From Peribacillus frigoritolerans (GTDB lineage Bacteria; Bacillota; Bacilli; Bacillales; DSM-1321), in contig JAUPFL010000001.1 in NCBI GenBank assembly GCA_030562215.1, positions 2,468,501 through 2,532,500 on the forward strand: a DNA stretch of 64,000 nucleotides, given 5' to 3'. Shown one piece after another: positions 38,599 through 47,741 of the stretch. Below the pieces are notes generated by a model. It worked only from the letters and a program-made list of their open reading frames with translations, was not told the origin of the DNA and did not search any database. Position 1 is the first letter of the stretch, and each line of letters begins with the position of its first letter. The position numbers and the translations under genes are program-made.

Positions 38599-40293
38599 AT
38601 GAAATTTAATGAGTATGAATACAAACGTCCTGAAATGGATGAAATTAAAACCCGGTTCATGAAAGCTTTGGAAAAGTTTACTGACGCTGCAAATGCCGAT
38701 GCACAAATAAAAGCCATGGAAGAAATAAACGGAATTCGAAATTATGTAGGTACGATGTTTAATTTGGTCTATATCCGTCATTCCATTGATACCAATGATG
38801 TTTTTTATAAAGCGGAGAATGATTATTTAGATGACTTTTCCCCTGAAATGGAAGAATTGACCTCCAAATTTTACAATGAACTCGTTCGCTCGAAATTCCG
38901 TAAGGAGCTTGAGGAGAAATGGGGAACTCAACTATTTGACTTGGCTGAGGCCCAACTCAAAACTTTTTCGCCCGAAATCATACCACAGCTGCAAAAAGAA
39001 AATAAATTATCAAGTGAGTATTCACAATTAATTGCCTCTGCAAAAATTCACTTTGATGGAAAAGAATTAACACTAGCGCAGCTTCAGCCTTTTATGGAGT
39101 CCTCGGACCGTGAGTTAAGGAAAAATGCAAGTGAGGCATATTACGGTTTCTTTGAAGAAAAGCAGGAGGAATTGGATCGTATATTCGATGAACTTGTCAA
39201 GGTGAGGAATGGGATTTCGACAGCGCTAGGTTATGGGAATTTCGTGGAACTTGGGTATTATCGAATGACTAGGACTGATTATGATGCTGAAATGGTTGCA
39301 GCATTCCGCAAGCAGGTGAAAGAGGAAGTGGTACCGCTTGTCACACGGCTGAAGGATCGGCAGCGGGAACGTCTTGGATTGGAGAACTTGAACTATTATG
39401 ATGAGAATTTTCATTTCAGAACGGGTAATGCCATTCCAAAAGGCGATGCTGAGTGGATCATCGAAAATGGGAAAAGGATGTACCATGAACTATCTCCTGA
39501 AACGAATCAGTTTTTCAACTATATGATTGATAATGATTTGATGGACCTTGTGGCGAAGAAAGGAAAAGAAAGCGGTGGCTACTGTACTTTTATAGAAGAC
39601 TATAAAGCTCCATTCATCTTTTCTAATTTCAACGGTACTTCCGGGGATATAGATGTTTTGACACATGAGGCAGGTCATGCATTCCAAGTGTATCGCAGCC
39701 GTGATCTTGACATTCCTGAGTATTATTGGCCTACATATGAAGCGTGTGAAATCCATTCGATGAGCATGGAATTTTTAACTTGGCCATGGATGGAGCTATT
39801 TTTCAAGGAAGATACGGAAAAATATAAGTTTTCCCATTTAAGCGGTGCCCTCATATTCCTCCCGTATGGGGTAGCTGTTGATGAATTTCAGCATTTTGTC
39901 TATGAAAATCCTGATGCCTCCCCCATTGAAAGAAAGAAGGCTTGGCGTAAAATCGAGATGGAATATTTACCGCATCGCGATTATGAAGGAAATGAATTCT
40001 TGGAGAATGGCGGGTATTGGCAGCGGCAAAGCCATATTTATCAATCACCTTTTTATTATATCGACTATACATTGGCCCAGATTTGTGCTTTCCAATTCTG
40101 GAAAAGGTCGACTGAAAAAGATGAATCGGCTTGGGAGGATTATTTGAATCTGTGCCAACTTGGAGGCAGCAAGTCCTTCCTTGATCTCGTTGAATCTGCG
40201 AATCTGAAATCCCCATTTGTTGACGGTACTGTACAGTCCGTTGTGAAGGTGATAGACGAATGGCTCTCCACTGTAGATGATAAGGCATTATGA
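38599..40293 (+). CDS. M3-family oligoendopeptidase
   Basis: An intact 564-residue zinc metallopeptidase of family M3B. The zinc site is LTHEAGHAFQ (HExxH), with the third ligand region EACEIHSMSMEF about 25 residues on. ATG 38599 has GGAG 8 bases upstream; an in-frame ATG 30 codons earlier lacks a ribosome site. The length matches the M3 group that is shorter than PepF. It degrades oligopeptides in the cytoplasm. Monocistronic. Confidence 0.92.
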   Translation: MKFNEYEYKRPEMDEIKTRFMKALEKFTDAANADAQIKAMEEINGIRNYVGTMFNLVYIRHSIDTNDVFYKAENDYLDDFSPEMEELTSKFYNELVRSKFRKELEEKWGTQLFDLAEAQLKTFSPEIIPQLQKENKLSSEYSQLIASAKIHFDGKELTLAQLQPFMESSDRELRKNASEAYYGFFEEKQEELDRIFDELVKVRNGISTALGYGNFVELGYYRMTRTDYDAEMVAAFRKQVKEEVVPLVTRLKDRQRERLGLENLNYYDENFHFRTGNAIPKGDAEWIIENGKRMYHELSPETNQFFNYMIDNDLMDLVAKKGKESGGYCTFIEDYKAPFIFSNFNGTSGDIDVLTHEAGHAFQVYRSRDLDIPEYYWPTYEACEIHSMSMEFLTWPWMELFFKEDTEKYKFSHLSGALIFLPYGVAVDEFQHFVYENPDASPIERKKAWRKIEMEYLPHRDYEGNEFLENGGYWQRQSHIYQSPFYYIDYTLAQICAFQFWKRSTEKDESAWEDYLNLCQLGGSKSFLDLVESANLKSPFVDGTVQSVVKVIDEWLSTVDDKAL

Positions 40294-40349
40294 AATATTA
40301 GCCTTTAAGATACGAACCGGATTCTTGAAAGGAATGGCCTAACTCCGAA

Positions 40350-40530
40350 AACCAAGATTATAAAAGAAGACTTGGTTATCTTTCATGAACAGTTTTTATT
40401 TAGAAAAACCTATTGAATTGATGAAATTTTCCACACTCCTGCCGTAGCCGAGACCCCACAGCGCTTACTTTGATGAGGCTTGGCAGACAGTCGTCGGAAA
40501 GAAAGCGTATTTCTGAAATCATCTGGAACT
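40350..40530 (+). repeat. Dispersed repeat, type 2, copy E
   Basis: Closely matches copy C (44281-44466) over its length: ACACTCCTGCCG, GCCGAGACCCC, GATGAGGCTTGGCAGACAGTCGTCGG, and CTGAAATCA.CTGGA at the end. The upstream flanks also match (AACC..GATTATAAAA.AAGAC). It shares the GAGACCCC(G/A)CAGGCG core idea with type 1 copies. It lies between the M3 peptidase and an intrinsic terminator. Confidence 0.75.
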
Positions 40531-40553
40531 TTTATTAATTATTGTAGAGTTTG

Positions 40554-40584
40554 AACGCTTGGGGAGTACTCCAAGCGTTTTTTT
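40554..40584 (+). terminator. Intrinsic terminator
   Basis: AACGCTTGG (40554-40562) pairs with CCAAGCGTT (40571-40579), then TTTTT. Probably the peptidase terminator, displaced from the stop codon by repeat E. Confidence 0.8.
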
Positions 40585-40699
40585 AAATCTTTCATACGTT
40601 CGGGATGAAGGGAGTTTCAGACTGCACAATGAGAGAATGCAACCCAGGAAAAAACAGCCGACGAAAGTAATATTGCTCGGCTTGTCTTAAATGTCTCTT

Positions 40700-40719
40700 C
40701 CCTACATATAAATGTAGGG
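40700..40719 (+). promoter_or_regulatory. Hairpin abutting the ykvI ribosome site
   Basis: A perfect 8-bp stem CCCTACAT / ATGTAGGG (loop ATAA) ends at the base before GGAGGGG and 13 bases before the ykvI ATG. It could affect ribosome access. Confidence 0.55.
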
Positions 40720-40732
40720 AGGAGGGGAGAGT

Positions 40733-41771
40733 ATGCTGTCAAGGTGGTCAGGGAGTTTTCAGATTGCAGCGGTTTATGTAGGCACAGTCGTCGGTGCAGG
40801 ATTTGCAACTGGAAAAGAGATTGTCGAGTTTTTTACCCGTTATGGTTTTTATGGCTTTATCGGGATTTTAATAGCAGGTTATATTTTCATTTTCACTGGG
40901 ACGAAAATCATGCTGATTTCCGCAAGGATCAGAGCATCTTCTTATGAGGAGTTCAATCAATTTCTTTTTGGCAGGAAAATAGCAGGAATCATCAACTTCT
41001 TTTTCCTTATCATGCTGTTAGGGGTGACGGCTGTCATGATTTCGGGTTCAGGAGCCGTTTTTGAAGAACAACTTGGCGTGCCTAAAAGTATAGGAAGTTG
41101 GTCTACGATCATACTGGCATCCTTGGTCCTGATGATGGGCATGCGCGGTGTTTTCACTGTGAACTCTTTTGTTGTACCAATCATGATTTGTTTTAGCGTG
41201 ATCCTTTTTTTCTCGACTTTGGGTAATGGGGATTTCTTTAAGACCCTTACAAAAGTTCCTGATGAAGTGATCACCGTAAAAATGATTTTGTCACCCTTTG
41301 CCTATACAGCCTTTAACCTTGCTTTGGCACAGGCTGTGCTGGTTCCGGTTGCGTATGAGGTTCGAGATGAAAAAGTCATTAAACATGGTGCAATTCTTGG
41401 AGGGATATTCCTGACAATCATTTTATTGACGGGGCACTTTTCACTTATGACACTTCCTGACGTGAATAGTTTTGAAATTCCTTCAGCAGTTATTATGAGA
41501 ACGGCGGCCAGTCAGTTGTATTGGATGTTCATTTTGGTGATATACGGGGAGATATTCACTTCGGTCATCGGAAACATATATGGATTACAGAGGCAAATCA
41601 GCAGTTATATTAAATTGCCAGGCATGCTGATCATAGCGGTGATTTTTTAATAGCTTTAATCATTAGTGAATTCGGATATGGAAGGTTACTAGGATATATT
41701 TATCCGGTTTTTGGATACATAAGCCTCCTTTTTTAGTGCTGGTCTGGAAAAGCAAGGCAGGGAAGGAGTGA
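40733..41771 (+). CDS. ykvI: Membrane protein YkvI, two frameshifts
   Basis: A polytopic membrane protein of about 346 residues after repair, with roughly ten segments. GTVVGAGFATGKEIVEFF near the N-terminus is reminiscent of amino-acid/sodium symporter-fold carriers. It matches the YkvI family of Bacillus, function unknown. Two T-runs (T6 at 41644 and T6 at 41729) each need one more T. The restored stop is TGA 41769-41771. GGAGGGG precedes ATG 40733. Confidence 0.85.
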
Positions 41772-41821
41772 TGAAGAACGGGGGCCTGACCCTAGCCCTC
41801 CGTACCAGGGGGAATCAATGA

Positions 41822-42446
41822 TCATCCTATCATCAGCGTCTTAGCCATCTCTAGAAAGGCATCCCGGTAATCTCTATCTTTTTTCGTGAACATAGTTAAG
41901 CGGACGGGTGCTTTTTCATCCTTGAGCAATATGGAAGTGATGACATCATCCCCATTTTCCACTTCAAATCCTGTACCGCTTTCGATATCAGTGAAGGATC
42001 CCTAATCGTTTCTGAAATGCCTTTCAGCTGGGCTTGAACATTTTTTTCCACCTCATCCCAACTGACATCGGCCTTCAACAATTCGATTCTCATATAAATG
42101 GAGTCATCTTCAATCAGGAACACAATATCTTTTCCTGGTTCTTCGGCACTTAATTTGAATTGTTGCAAAACATAGAGGCTGAACGGTTGATTATCACTTT
42201 TTTTAGGAACGCTGTTTTTTCTTTTGCTTCCCCGTTAATGTTATACTGCAGGTTTTGCTCCATCAGTCTTATTTTGTTATCGCTTCGGTTATTGCGATTG
42301 CCTCTTTGAGAAGTATTCCCTTCGTTCCCATCTTCTATTGAATCTTCCTGTGGCTCATCTGCATTTTCGTCTGTAGTCGCACCGCAGCCAGTCAGCAGAA
42401 AAGCGGCGAATGTGACACAGCCAATATAACGTGTCCAACTAGTCAT
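41822..42446 (-). CDS. Putative lipoprotein, two frameshifts
   Basis: About 208 residues after repair. The N-terminal signal peptide ends in a lipobox, FLLTGC, with the Cys near residue 21, then an acidic Asp/Glu/Asn-rich linker (about 25-55) and a folded domain. Breaks: A7 for A8 near 42198, and one C missing near 41999 (minus-strand reading). The product probably anchors to the outer face of the membrane. I do not recognise the family with confidence. It converges on ykvI. Confidence 0.72.
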
Positions 42447-42595
42447 GTGTTTCCCTCATCTTTCCGATAGAAATTTCAATCTGGATATTCCTGCATCACA
42501 TACAGGTGCTTTGCCCTTTAATGAATTAGACGGCATGAAATGGAAATGGTTACAAAAAGCGGGGGAATCAATTGGGACGATTGCTAAAAAGTGAA

Positions 42596-42628
42596 AAACG
42601 GAATGGTCATCTAGTAACCATCCCGTTT
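42596..42628 (-). terminator. Intrinsic terminator of ykvS
   Basis: AAACGG.ATGGT pairs with ACCAT.CCGTTT (a 12-base stem with one mismatch). On the minus strand it is followed by TTCACTTTTT. Confidence 0.7.
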
Positions 42629-42640
42629 GAGTACATTGAA

Positions 42641-42817
42641 TTATCCTATGATTTTATAATTTTTATGGTTTACGACGGTTTTTTGTTCAAGTTCCAAATC
42701 ACGATAATTTTCCATATACGTGACGTCCACGATTACTGAGTTCTCGTTCACTTTCTCGACGATTCCTTTTAAGCCTTCTCTAAATTCAATGATATTTCCA
42801 ACTTCCGCTTTCTTCAT
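42641..42817 (-). CDS. ykvS: YkvS, DUF2187 family
   Basis: A 58-residue protein with a KOW/SH3-like fold expected from the DUF2187 family (VGNIIEFREGLKGIVEKV). The start is ATG 42817 after AAAGGATG; an in-frame ATG 10 codons earlier lacks a site. The function is unknown. B. subtilis carries ykvS in the same region. Confidence 0.87.
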   Translation of the reverse strand: MKKAEVGNIIEFREGLKGIVEKVNENSVIVDVTYMENYRDLELEQKTVVNHKNYKIIG

Positions 42818-43271
42818 GGTAATCATCCTTTCCCATTTTGTTTCCAATGATCAAAAAGTAACAATGGAGTAATTGGATTATTCGAACATCTTGCCGTTTA
42901 GATTTTGACGTGGGAAGTGCTAGTAAGAGAAATAGTTATCTCTTATGTCGGTACAGTAAGCTAAACTTTTAAAAGGAGGTACGATTCTTGTAATGGAGCA
43001 GCTGTAAAGATATGGCATAATTTGGTATATCTTGAAAACGCAGTTATGCGAACCAGTATGTAATTCCCAAGTACAAAAAATGCCAATCATTTTACATTAT
43101 GATATTTTAATATACAGTTTGCACTATTTTAAAGCATTCGTAAAGAATAATGTAGTGAGTGGGGCTCAAAAAGTTCTGATTTATATTAAGTGGCAAGCTT
43201 ATGTTAAAATGAAAACGGAATTTCTCCTGTCTGAAAATGATGGAACATTCGATAATTAAGGGGGATAATAT
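42818..43271. other. Intergenic with a strong orphan ribosome site
   Basis: AAAAGGAGGT at 42970-42979 is followed by ATG 42993 and only four codons before TAA. Adding one G gives about 23 codons to TAA near 43064. No other supported gene; a 75-codon open frame at 43032 lacks a ribosome site. Confidence 0.4.
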
Positions 43272-43465
43272 ATGAACGCAGAAGAAGCAAAAGGTGTACT
43301 CGATAAATTGGCAAATCGGGAAATGGAAGAATTCCGGATAACAAAAGAAGAATTTTTAGCTTTTCGTGAGGTTCTTGTTAAAAGGGAAGACTTTAAACAT
43401 TTTCGGGGAATGCACAACATAACGGTGTGATAATTTATACGTATTTAGATGAAGCTAGAAGTTGA
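43272..43465 (+). CDS. Small conserved Bacillus protein, one frameshift
   Basis: ATG 43272 has AAGGGGGA upstream. The protein reads EEFRITKEEFLAFREVLVKR, then breaks at a G4 run (43405). G5 gives an ending in IIYTYLDEARS and a stop at 43463-43465, about 64 residues, 11 bases before a perfect terminator. I believe this is a conserved short soluble protein of Bacillaceae, function unknown. Confidence 0.7.
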
Positions 43466-43475
43466 AGGATGTATG

Positions 43476-43509
43476 ATTTGGGGTGGCTTATGATTGAGCC
43501 ACCCCAAAT
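43476..43509. terminator. Bidirectional terminator
   Basis: A perfect 13-bp stem ATTTGGGGTGGCT / AGCCACCCCAAAT between convergent genes. Confidence 0.88.
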
Positions 43510-43512
43510 TAT

Positions 43513-44003
43513 TTATAATGGACAAATCAATTGTTTCCTTAATTTATTTAATGCGGACTTTCTCCATGATTTGACGGCTGCTGCAGTAACTTGATATATC
43601 TCAGCGATTTCAGTAACCGTTTTGTTTTCAAGGTATGTCTGTATAAGCCAGCGTTGCTGATTCAGTGTCAATCCTTCCGTGTAGGTTAATATATTATCGA
43701 TGGCAAAGGCCTCTTCATGCATTGAAAAAGGATCTTTAATCTCTAATATGAAGGAATCAAAGGGTTCGGTACGGATGTCATATTTATGTTGATGCTTTAA
43801 TTCGTTCAGAATTTTGCCTTTGATCACCGTATAGGCATAGTTGGAGAATTGTCCGTATTCCTCATTGAATTTCCTAATGACTCCCATAAAGCAATCAAGC
43901 CTACTTGAAAATATTCTTCCTTATTTTTATAAATGGAAAGTGAGCGGATAATATGATGGATCATCGGGGTGAATTCTTCCGTTAGCGTTGAGAAATCTTT
44001 CAT
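43513..44003 (-). CDS. Sigma-70-like factor (small, orphan), one frameshift
   Basis: About 163 residues after repair of an A3 run near 43882 (A4 needed). Region 2 is seen in HHIIRSLSIYKNKEEYFQVG, IALWESLGKFNEEYGQFSNYA and the VIKGKILNELKHQ segment. Region 4 holds LTLNQQRWLIQTYL and the helix-turn-helix TVTEIAEIYQVTAAAVKSWR. ATG 44003 follows AAAGGTGA. No anti-sigma gene adjoins. It resembles the small Xpf/ComX-type sigma-like proteins of Firmicutes. Target genes are unknown. Confidence 0.75.
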
Positions 44004-44203
44004 AAAGCAAGTCACCTTTAGAAAGTGCACTTTCCTGTATTCCCGGGTGCTTCTACCATAAATAAATCGATCGGATTTAGCCAAATGGCATTAACCGAAA
44101 AATGGAGATGGAAAAAGTGGGTCTTGAGGGTGCTATAGTGAACCTTATTGAAGGAGAAAAGGATGATTAAGGTAATATTGCGTGGGGGGTGACCAAATGA
44201 AAA

Positions 44204-44225
44204 ACACATCCTAATATTGGATGTG
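44204..44225. terminator. Terminator stem, left copy, without T-run
   Basis: ACACATCC..GGATGTG lies at the left edge of the C/D repeat block. GATGTGTTTTTC with an imperfect stem reappears at 44760-44771 on the other side, beside the nuclease gene. Confidence 0.5.
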
Positions 44226-44280
44226 CCGAAGCATGATGTTCAGTTTGTCGACAAGCGAGTTTGGAATGGTCTCATTTAAG

Positions 44281-44466
44281 AACCTTGATTATAAAACAAG
44301 ACAAATCACCCTTCGTGTTTTTTAGTGTAATTTTATAGGATTAAAGAAATATGCGACACTCCTGCCGAATAACAGGCTGGCCGAGACCCCGCAGGCGTTT
44401 GCTCTGATGTGGCTTGGCAGACAGTCGTCGGCGGAAAGGGAGTGGAATTCTGAAATCAACTGGATC
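44281..44466 (+). repeat. Dispersed repeat, type 2, copy C
   Basis: Homologous to copy E (40350-40530), including flanks. Contains GAGACCCCGCAGGCG, shared with type 1 copies, and TTGGCAGACAGTCGTCGG, particular to type 2. Confidence 0.8.
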
Positions 44467-44525
44467 TTTTTAAATAAAGGCTGTTTTCACATACTTTGTT
44501 GCTATTTACCAAGTAGTGCGGTGTG

Positions 44526-44651
44526 GTTGATTACCCCTCCAGATGCTCGCTTTCCGCGGGGCGGGCGGTGAGCCTCCTCGGCGTAAACGCCTGTGGGGTC
44601 TCACCTGTCCCGCTGCTCCCGCAGGAGTCTCACACTTCCGCTCCAATCAAC
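44526..44651 (-). repeat. Dispersed repeat, type 1, copy D
   Basis: Same orientation as copy A: GCTTTCCGCGGG, GAGCCTCCTCGGCG, CTGTGGGGTCTC, CCCGCAGGAGTCTC, TCCAATCAAC. It faces copy C across about 60 bases. Confidence 0.85.
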
Positions 44652-44709
44652 CTTAAATAGTTTCGTTTTAAAAAACAACAATCTTTACGAAAAGAGCCTA
44701 AATAAAAAA

Positions 44710-44746
44710 CTGCAGGCAAACTGATCTTCTTTAAATTTGTCTGCAG
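44710..44746. repeat. Repeat-associated hairpin arm
   Basis: CTGCAGGCAAA (44710-44720) pairs with TTTGTCTGCAG (44736-44746, one G-U). It is the same type of arm as at 3233-3270 and 10073-10109, marking the outer end of the element. Confidence 0.65.
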
Positions 44747-44853
44747 TCTGACATATAAAGATGTGTTTTTCTTATTCCAGATGAATTTTCCAAACATCAT
44801 TTACCGGTTATTGTGATTTCAGAACAGGGTATATTATTAAACCATTGTATTTG

Positions 44854-45672
44854 TTAACTTTGCGATTTTCGGAATCCAGCATCCTGTGCGTCTTGTTCAG
44901 TACAAAACATTTCTTCTGGTTTAGTTATTTCGTAATATTGGCCCGAAGGAATGTGATAAATTTTATTGCCTTTGGAATTTATATTCCCTTTAATTTGCGG
45001 GTTATTGCAAGACCCAGTGGGTTTTTCCACGGATGCTTCTTTTGACTTCGAATCATCAAACCCTTTTGAAGTTGCATAGTTTTCAATTGACCAAATACCG
45101 ATTTCGTCTTGTTGCGCTTGTTTTTGAATATTTTCCAATTCATCAAGGTATTTCGTGTTCGGTGCATAAACATAGGCTACCCTTGCCAGTCCTTTTTCCA
45201 GCAGGAGTTTATTCACCATTTTACCATCAACATAAAAATAGGCCAGCAGCCGGCCATATTTATCTCTTTCACCTATGCCGGTTTCTACTTCCACTTTAGA
45301 GCCTGCAGGCATAAGTTCCTTGGCGAACTTGCTTGCTTCAGGTCCAAAAGGCTGAACGGGCTTGGATGGGTGCACGGTTTCTGGAGTATCTATCAAAAGG
45401 AGCCTGACCGTTTCTTCATTTCCATTAGCCATATTGATTTTTACTGTATCTCCGTCAATAACTTTGATGATCTCGGCTGTGAATGTCTTGCCTTTTTCTT
45501 CATTTGAAGAATCCGAATTGGATCGGATGTCTTCGTTGGAAAGTGAATCTTCCTGTTTGGATTGATTGATCAGGTTATCCGATGCTGCCTGGCAGCCAGA
45601 TAACGTGATCAGGCAAAGTGCAGTAAGGAGAAAAACATTCAGGTAAGAATTTAAAAAGGATTTTCCGTTCAT
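44854..45672 (-). CDS. Thermonuclease-family lipoprotein
   Basis: An intact 272-residue secreted nuclease. The signal peptide ends in lipobox ITLSGC and is followed by a Ser/Asn-rich linker. The SNase domain starts at DGDTVKI, with catalytic Arg and Glu in VRLLLIDTPE and the second Arg in DKYGRLLAY. A C-terminal module with NNPQIKGNINSKGNKIYH and MFCTEQDAQDAGFRKS is common in such nucleases. ATG 45672 follows GGGA. It acts on nucleic acid at the cell surface, e.g. nutrient scavenging. Confidence 0.9.
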   Translation of the reverse strand: MNGKSFLNSYLNVFLLTALCLITLSGCQAASDNLINQSKQEDSLSNEDIRSNSDSSNEEKGKTFTAEIIKVIDGDTVKINMANGNEETVRLLLIDTPETVHPSKPVQPFGPEASKFAKELMPAGSKVEVETGIGERDKYGRLLAYFYVDGKMVNKLLLEKGLARVAYVYAPNTKYLDELENIQKQAQQDEIGIWSIENYATSKGFDDSKSKEASVEKPTGSCNNPQIKGNINSKGNKIYHIPSGQYYEITKPEEMFCTEQDAQDAGFRKSQS

Positions 45673-45847
45673 GATAAGTCCCTCCATTTATTAAGGTGTT
45701 TTCCACGTACGTCACGGATATATTCAGCAGGACTAATACTAACCTATAAAAATCCGAAAGAAAATGAAAATCTTTACATGCATCGATACCCCATATCATG
45801 ATAGTTTCTTATAATGATAGGGTGGAGTAAGGGAGGCAGGCGGCAAA

Positions 45848-46477
45848 ATGATATTCAGGCTAGAAAATATTGAGTATAAAGGGATTTTGAAAATTGATGA
45901 TTTGAAAATACCGGCAGGCATGGTCACTTGTTTGACTGGGGAAAGCGGTGCAGGAAAAACCTCACTGCTACGATTATTGAACAGGATGGATGACCCGGAT
46001 AGCGGGTCGATTTATTTTCAAGATCAGTTGCTGGATAAATTCAACCCGATAGAGCTCCGGCGTAAAGTCACAATGCTTTCTCAGGCACCGTTCACTTTAC
46101 CGGGTACGATTGAAGAAAATCTTCAGGTTGGCCTGGAATTGACAGAGCGGGAAAAAAGATAAGGCAGAATTGGTTAAAGCACTTGAAACCGTCCAGTTGC
46201 AGAAGTCTTTAGACGAGAGTGCGGAGAATCTTTCTGGCGGGGAGAAACAGAGGCTGGCACTGGCAAGGTTACTTTTATTGAACCCCGAGGTGTATTTACT
46301 GGATGAGCCGACTTCAGCTCTTGATGAGGAAGCCGAGCTGACGGTCATGAGCCGATTTTTAGAAGAAGTAAAGCGGGAAAAAGGAACGGTCATCATGATA
46401 ACCCATTCAAAACAGCTGGCGGACATTTGTGCTGAAAAAGGATCGTTCTGAAAAAGGCGAAGGAGGGTGACTATTAA
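45848..46477 (+). CDS. fetA: ABC transporter ATP-binding protein, FetA-like, frameshifted
   Basis: About 210 residues after repair. Walker A is GESGAGKTS, the Q-loop TMLSQAPF, the signature [15 protein letters not shown] and Walker [13 protein letters not shown], with switch His in MITHSK. The frame slips at GGGAAAAAA near 46152 (one extra G or two missing A) and in an A5 run near 46437. The restored stop TAA 46475-46477 overlaps the permease ATG. Paired with a UPF0014 permease it forms a FetAB (YbbL/YbbM) iron-export or stress system. Confidence 0.83.
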
Positions 46478-47262
46478 TGGAGGCGAATGGGATAATAGAT
46501 ATTGAGTTCTGGCGTCTTTGTGCAGCCTACGTGTTTGTAGTGATTCTGCTCATAATCGTGAAATGGCGCGGGATTTCACGGGAAAAGCAAATCATGCTCG
46601 CTACGGTGCGGATGACTGTCCAACTCATTCTCGCAGGATATGTTTTGACATATATCTTTGAAAATCCCCACCCTTTACTTTCTTTAGGGTTTTTATGTGC
46701 GATGGCCATGTTTTCCATCCATAACATTTTTAAGCAAGTGTCCCATACACTCAATAAGAAAATCAAAAGGATGGTTATCTTAAGTATGTTGTCAGGTCCC
46801 ATGGCTGCCTTGTTTTATTTTAATGTGGTCGTGATCCATTTCACGCCATGGTACGAGCCGAGGTATTTCATTCCAATTGCAGGGATGATCGTGGGGAATG
46901 CGATGACAGGAGTGACATTGGCGCTTAAAAACCTCCATGATGGGATTAGCAGTAATCGTGAAAAGGTAGAGGCGATGTTGATGCTTGGAGCGACTCCAGC
47001 GAGGGCTGTTAAGAAATATGTGGATGCTGCATTCGACTCGGCTGTGCTCCCGACTTTGAACAATATGCTCGGGATGGGGATTATCTTCCTTCCAGGAATG
47101 ATGACAGGGCAAATCCTGTCGGGGATAAGCCCGCTCATAGCTATTGAGTACCAGATTGCGATACTAATCGGGATTCTCGGAAGTGTTTCATTAACGGTGG
47201 TCCTTTTCATTATGCTGAGTTTCAGGGCTTTTTTTACCAAAAATGCACAGCTGTCCATTTAA
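46477..47262 (+). CDS. fetB: ABC transporter permease, FetB/UPF0014 family
   Basis: An intact 261-residue membrane protein with about seven segments. GNAMTGVTLALKNL, EAMLMLGATPARA and MLGMGIIFLPGMMTGQIL are signature blocks of UPF0014/FetB. It is coupled to fetA by a TAATG overlap. In E. coli FetAB exports iron and improves resistance to oxidative stress; the same role is inferred here. Confidence 0.9.
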   Translation: MEANGIIDIEFWRLCAAYVFVVILLIIVKWRGISREKQIMLATVRMTVQLILAGYVLTYIFENPHPLLSLGFLCAMAMFSIHNIFKQVSHTLNKKIKRMVILSMLSGPMAALFYFNVVVIHFTPWYEPRYFIPIAGMIVGNAMTGVTLALKNLHDGISSNREKVEAMLMLGATPARAVKKYVDAAFDSAVLPTLNNMLGMGIIFLPGMMTGQILSGISPLIAIEYQIAILIGILGSVSLTVVLFIMLSFRAFFTKNAQLSI

Positions 47263-47474
47263 TCATTGAAGAATCTGAAAAGTAATAGTTGCAGTTCCAT
47301 CTATATTTTTGTACTATTTTGTAGGTACCAATAGTTTTGGTTTGTTTGTTGGGAATGATAATGCTATCCTGATAAGGAAAAGGGCATTTCTTTTTTCATT
47401 TCTTCCTGATTGGATGGAGAAAACCCCTTACATAACCTATTTTTGTTAATTTATCTTAAAGGAGATTGATTTAT

Positions 47475-47741
47475 ATGGTAGAAAAAACATTTACAGTAAC
47501 TGCAGAAACAGGAATTCACGCTCGTCCGGCTACATTGCTTGTACAAGCTGCAGGAAAATTTGATTCAGAAATAAACCTTGCATATAAAGAGAAAAAAGTG
47601 AACCTTAAGTCCATTATGGGTGTAATGTCCCTAGGTATCGGCAAAGGGGCGGAAATTACGATTTCTGCTGAAGGAAGCGATGAAAATGATGCACTAAACA
47701 CACTTGCTGAAACGTTGAACAGAGAAGGATTAGCAGAATAA
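47475..47741 (+). CDS. ptsH: Phosphocarrier protein HPr
   Basis: An intact 88-residue HPr of the sugar phosphotransferase system. The phospho-His is in GIHARPAT (His15), and the HPr-kinase site is in [12 protein letters not shown] (Ser46), as in Gram-positive catabolite repression. ATG 47475 follows AAAGGAG. The stop overlaps the ptsI start (TAATG). Unlike B. subtilis there is no ptsG immediately upstream; FetAB is there instead. Confidence 0.96.
   Translation: MVEKTFTVTAETGIHARPATLLVQAAGKFDSEINLAYKEKKVNLKSIMGVMSLGIGKGAEITISAEGSDENDALNTLAETLNREGLAE

Larger units (their letters stand above)
44004..44853. other. 850-bp gene-free region holding two inverted repeats
   Basis: Contains repeat copies C (+) and D (-) facing each other, bounded by half-terminators at 44204-44225 and 44751-44770. 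No ORF with a ribosome site. Confidence 0.7.

Noticed and set aside
39851-40288. 145-codon minus-strand frame
   Set aside because: Antisense to the intact M3 peptidase; no start context.
42445-42594. 50-codon frame reading NLDIPASHTGALPFNELDG
   Set aside because: Plausible composition but no ribosome site, and it starts over the divergent lipoprotein start; perhaps a gene remnant.
43032-43259. 75-codon frame upstream of the small gene at 43272
   Set aside because: No ribosome site and random-looking composition; sits in the likely promoter region.
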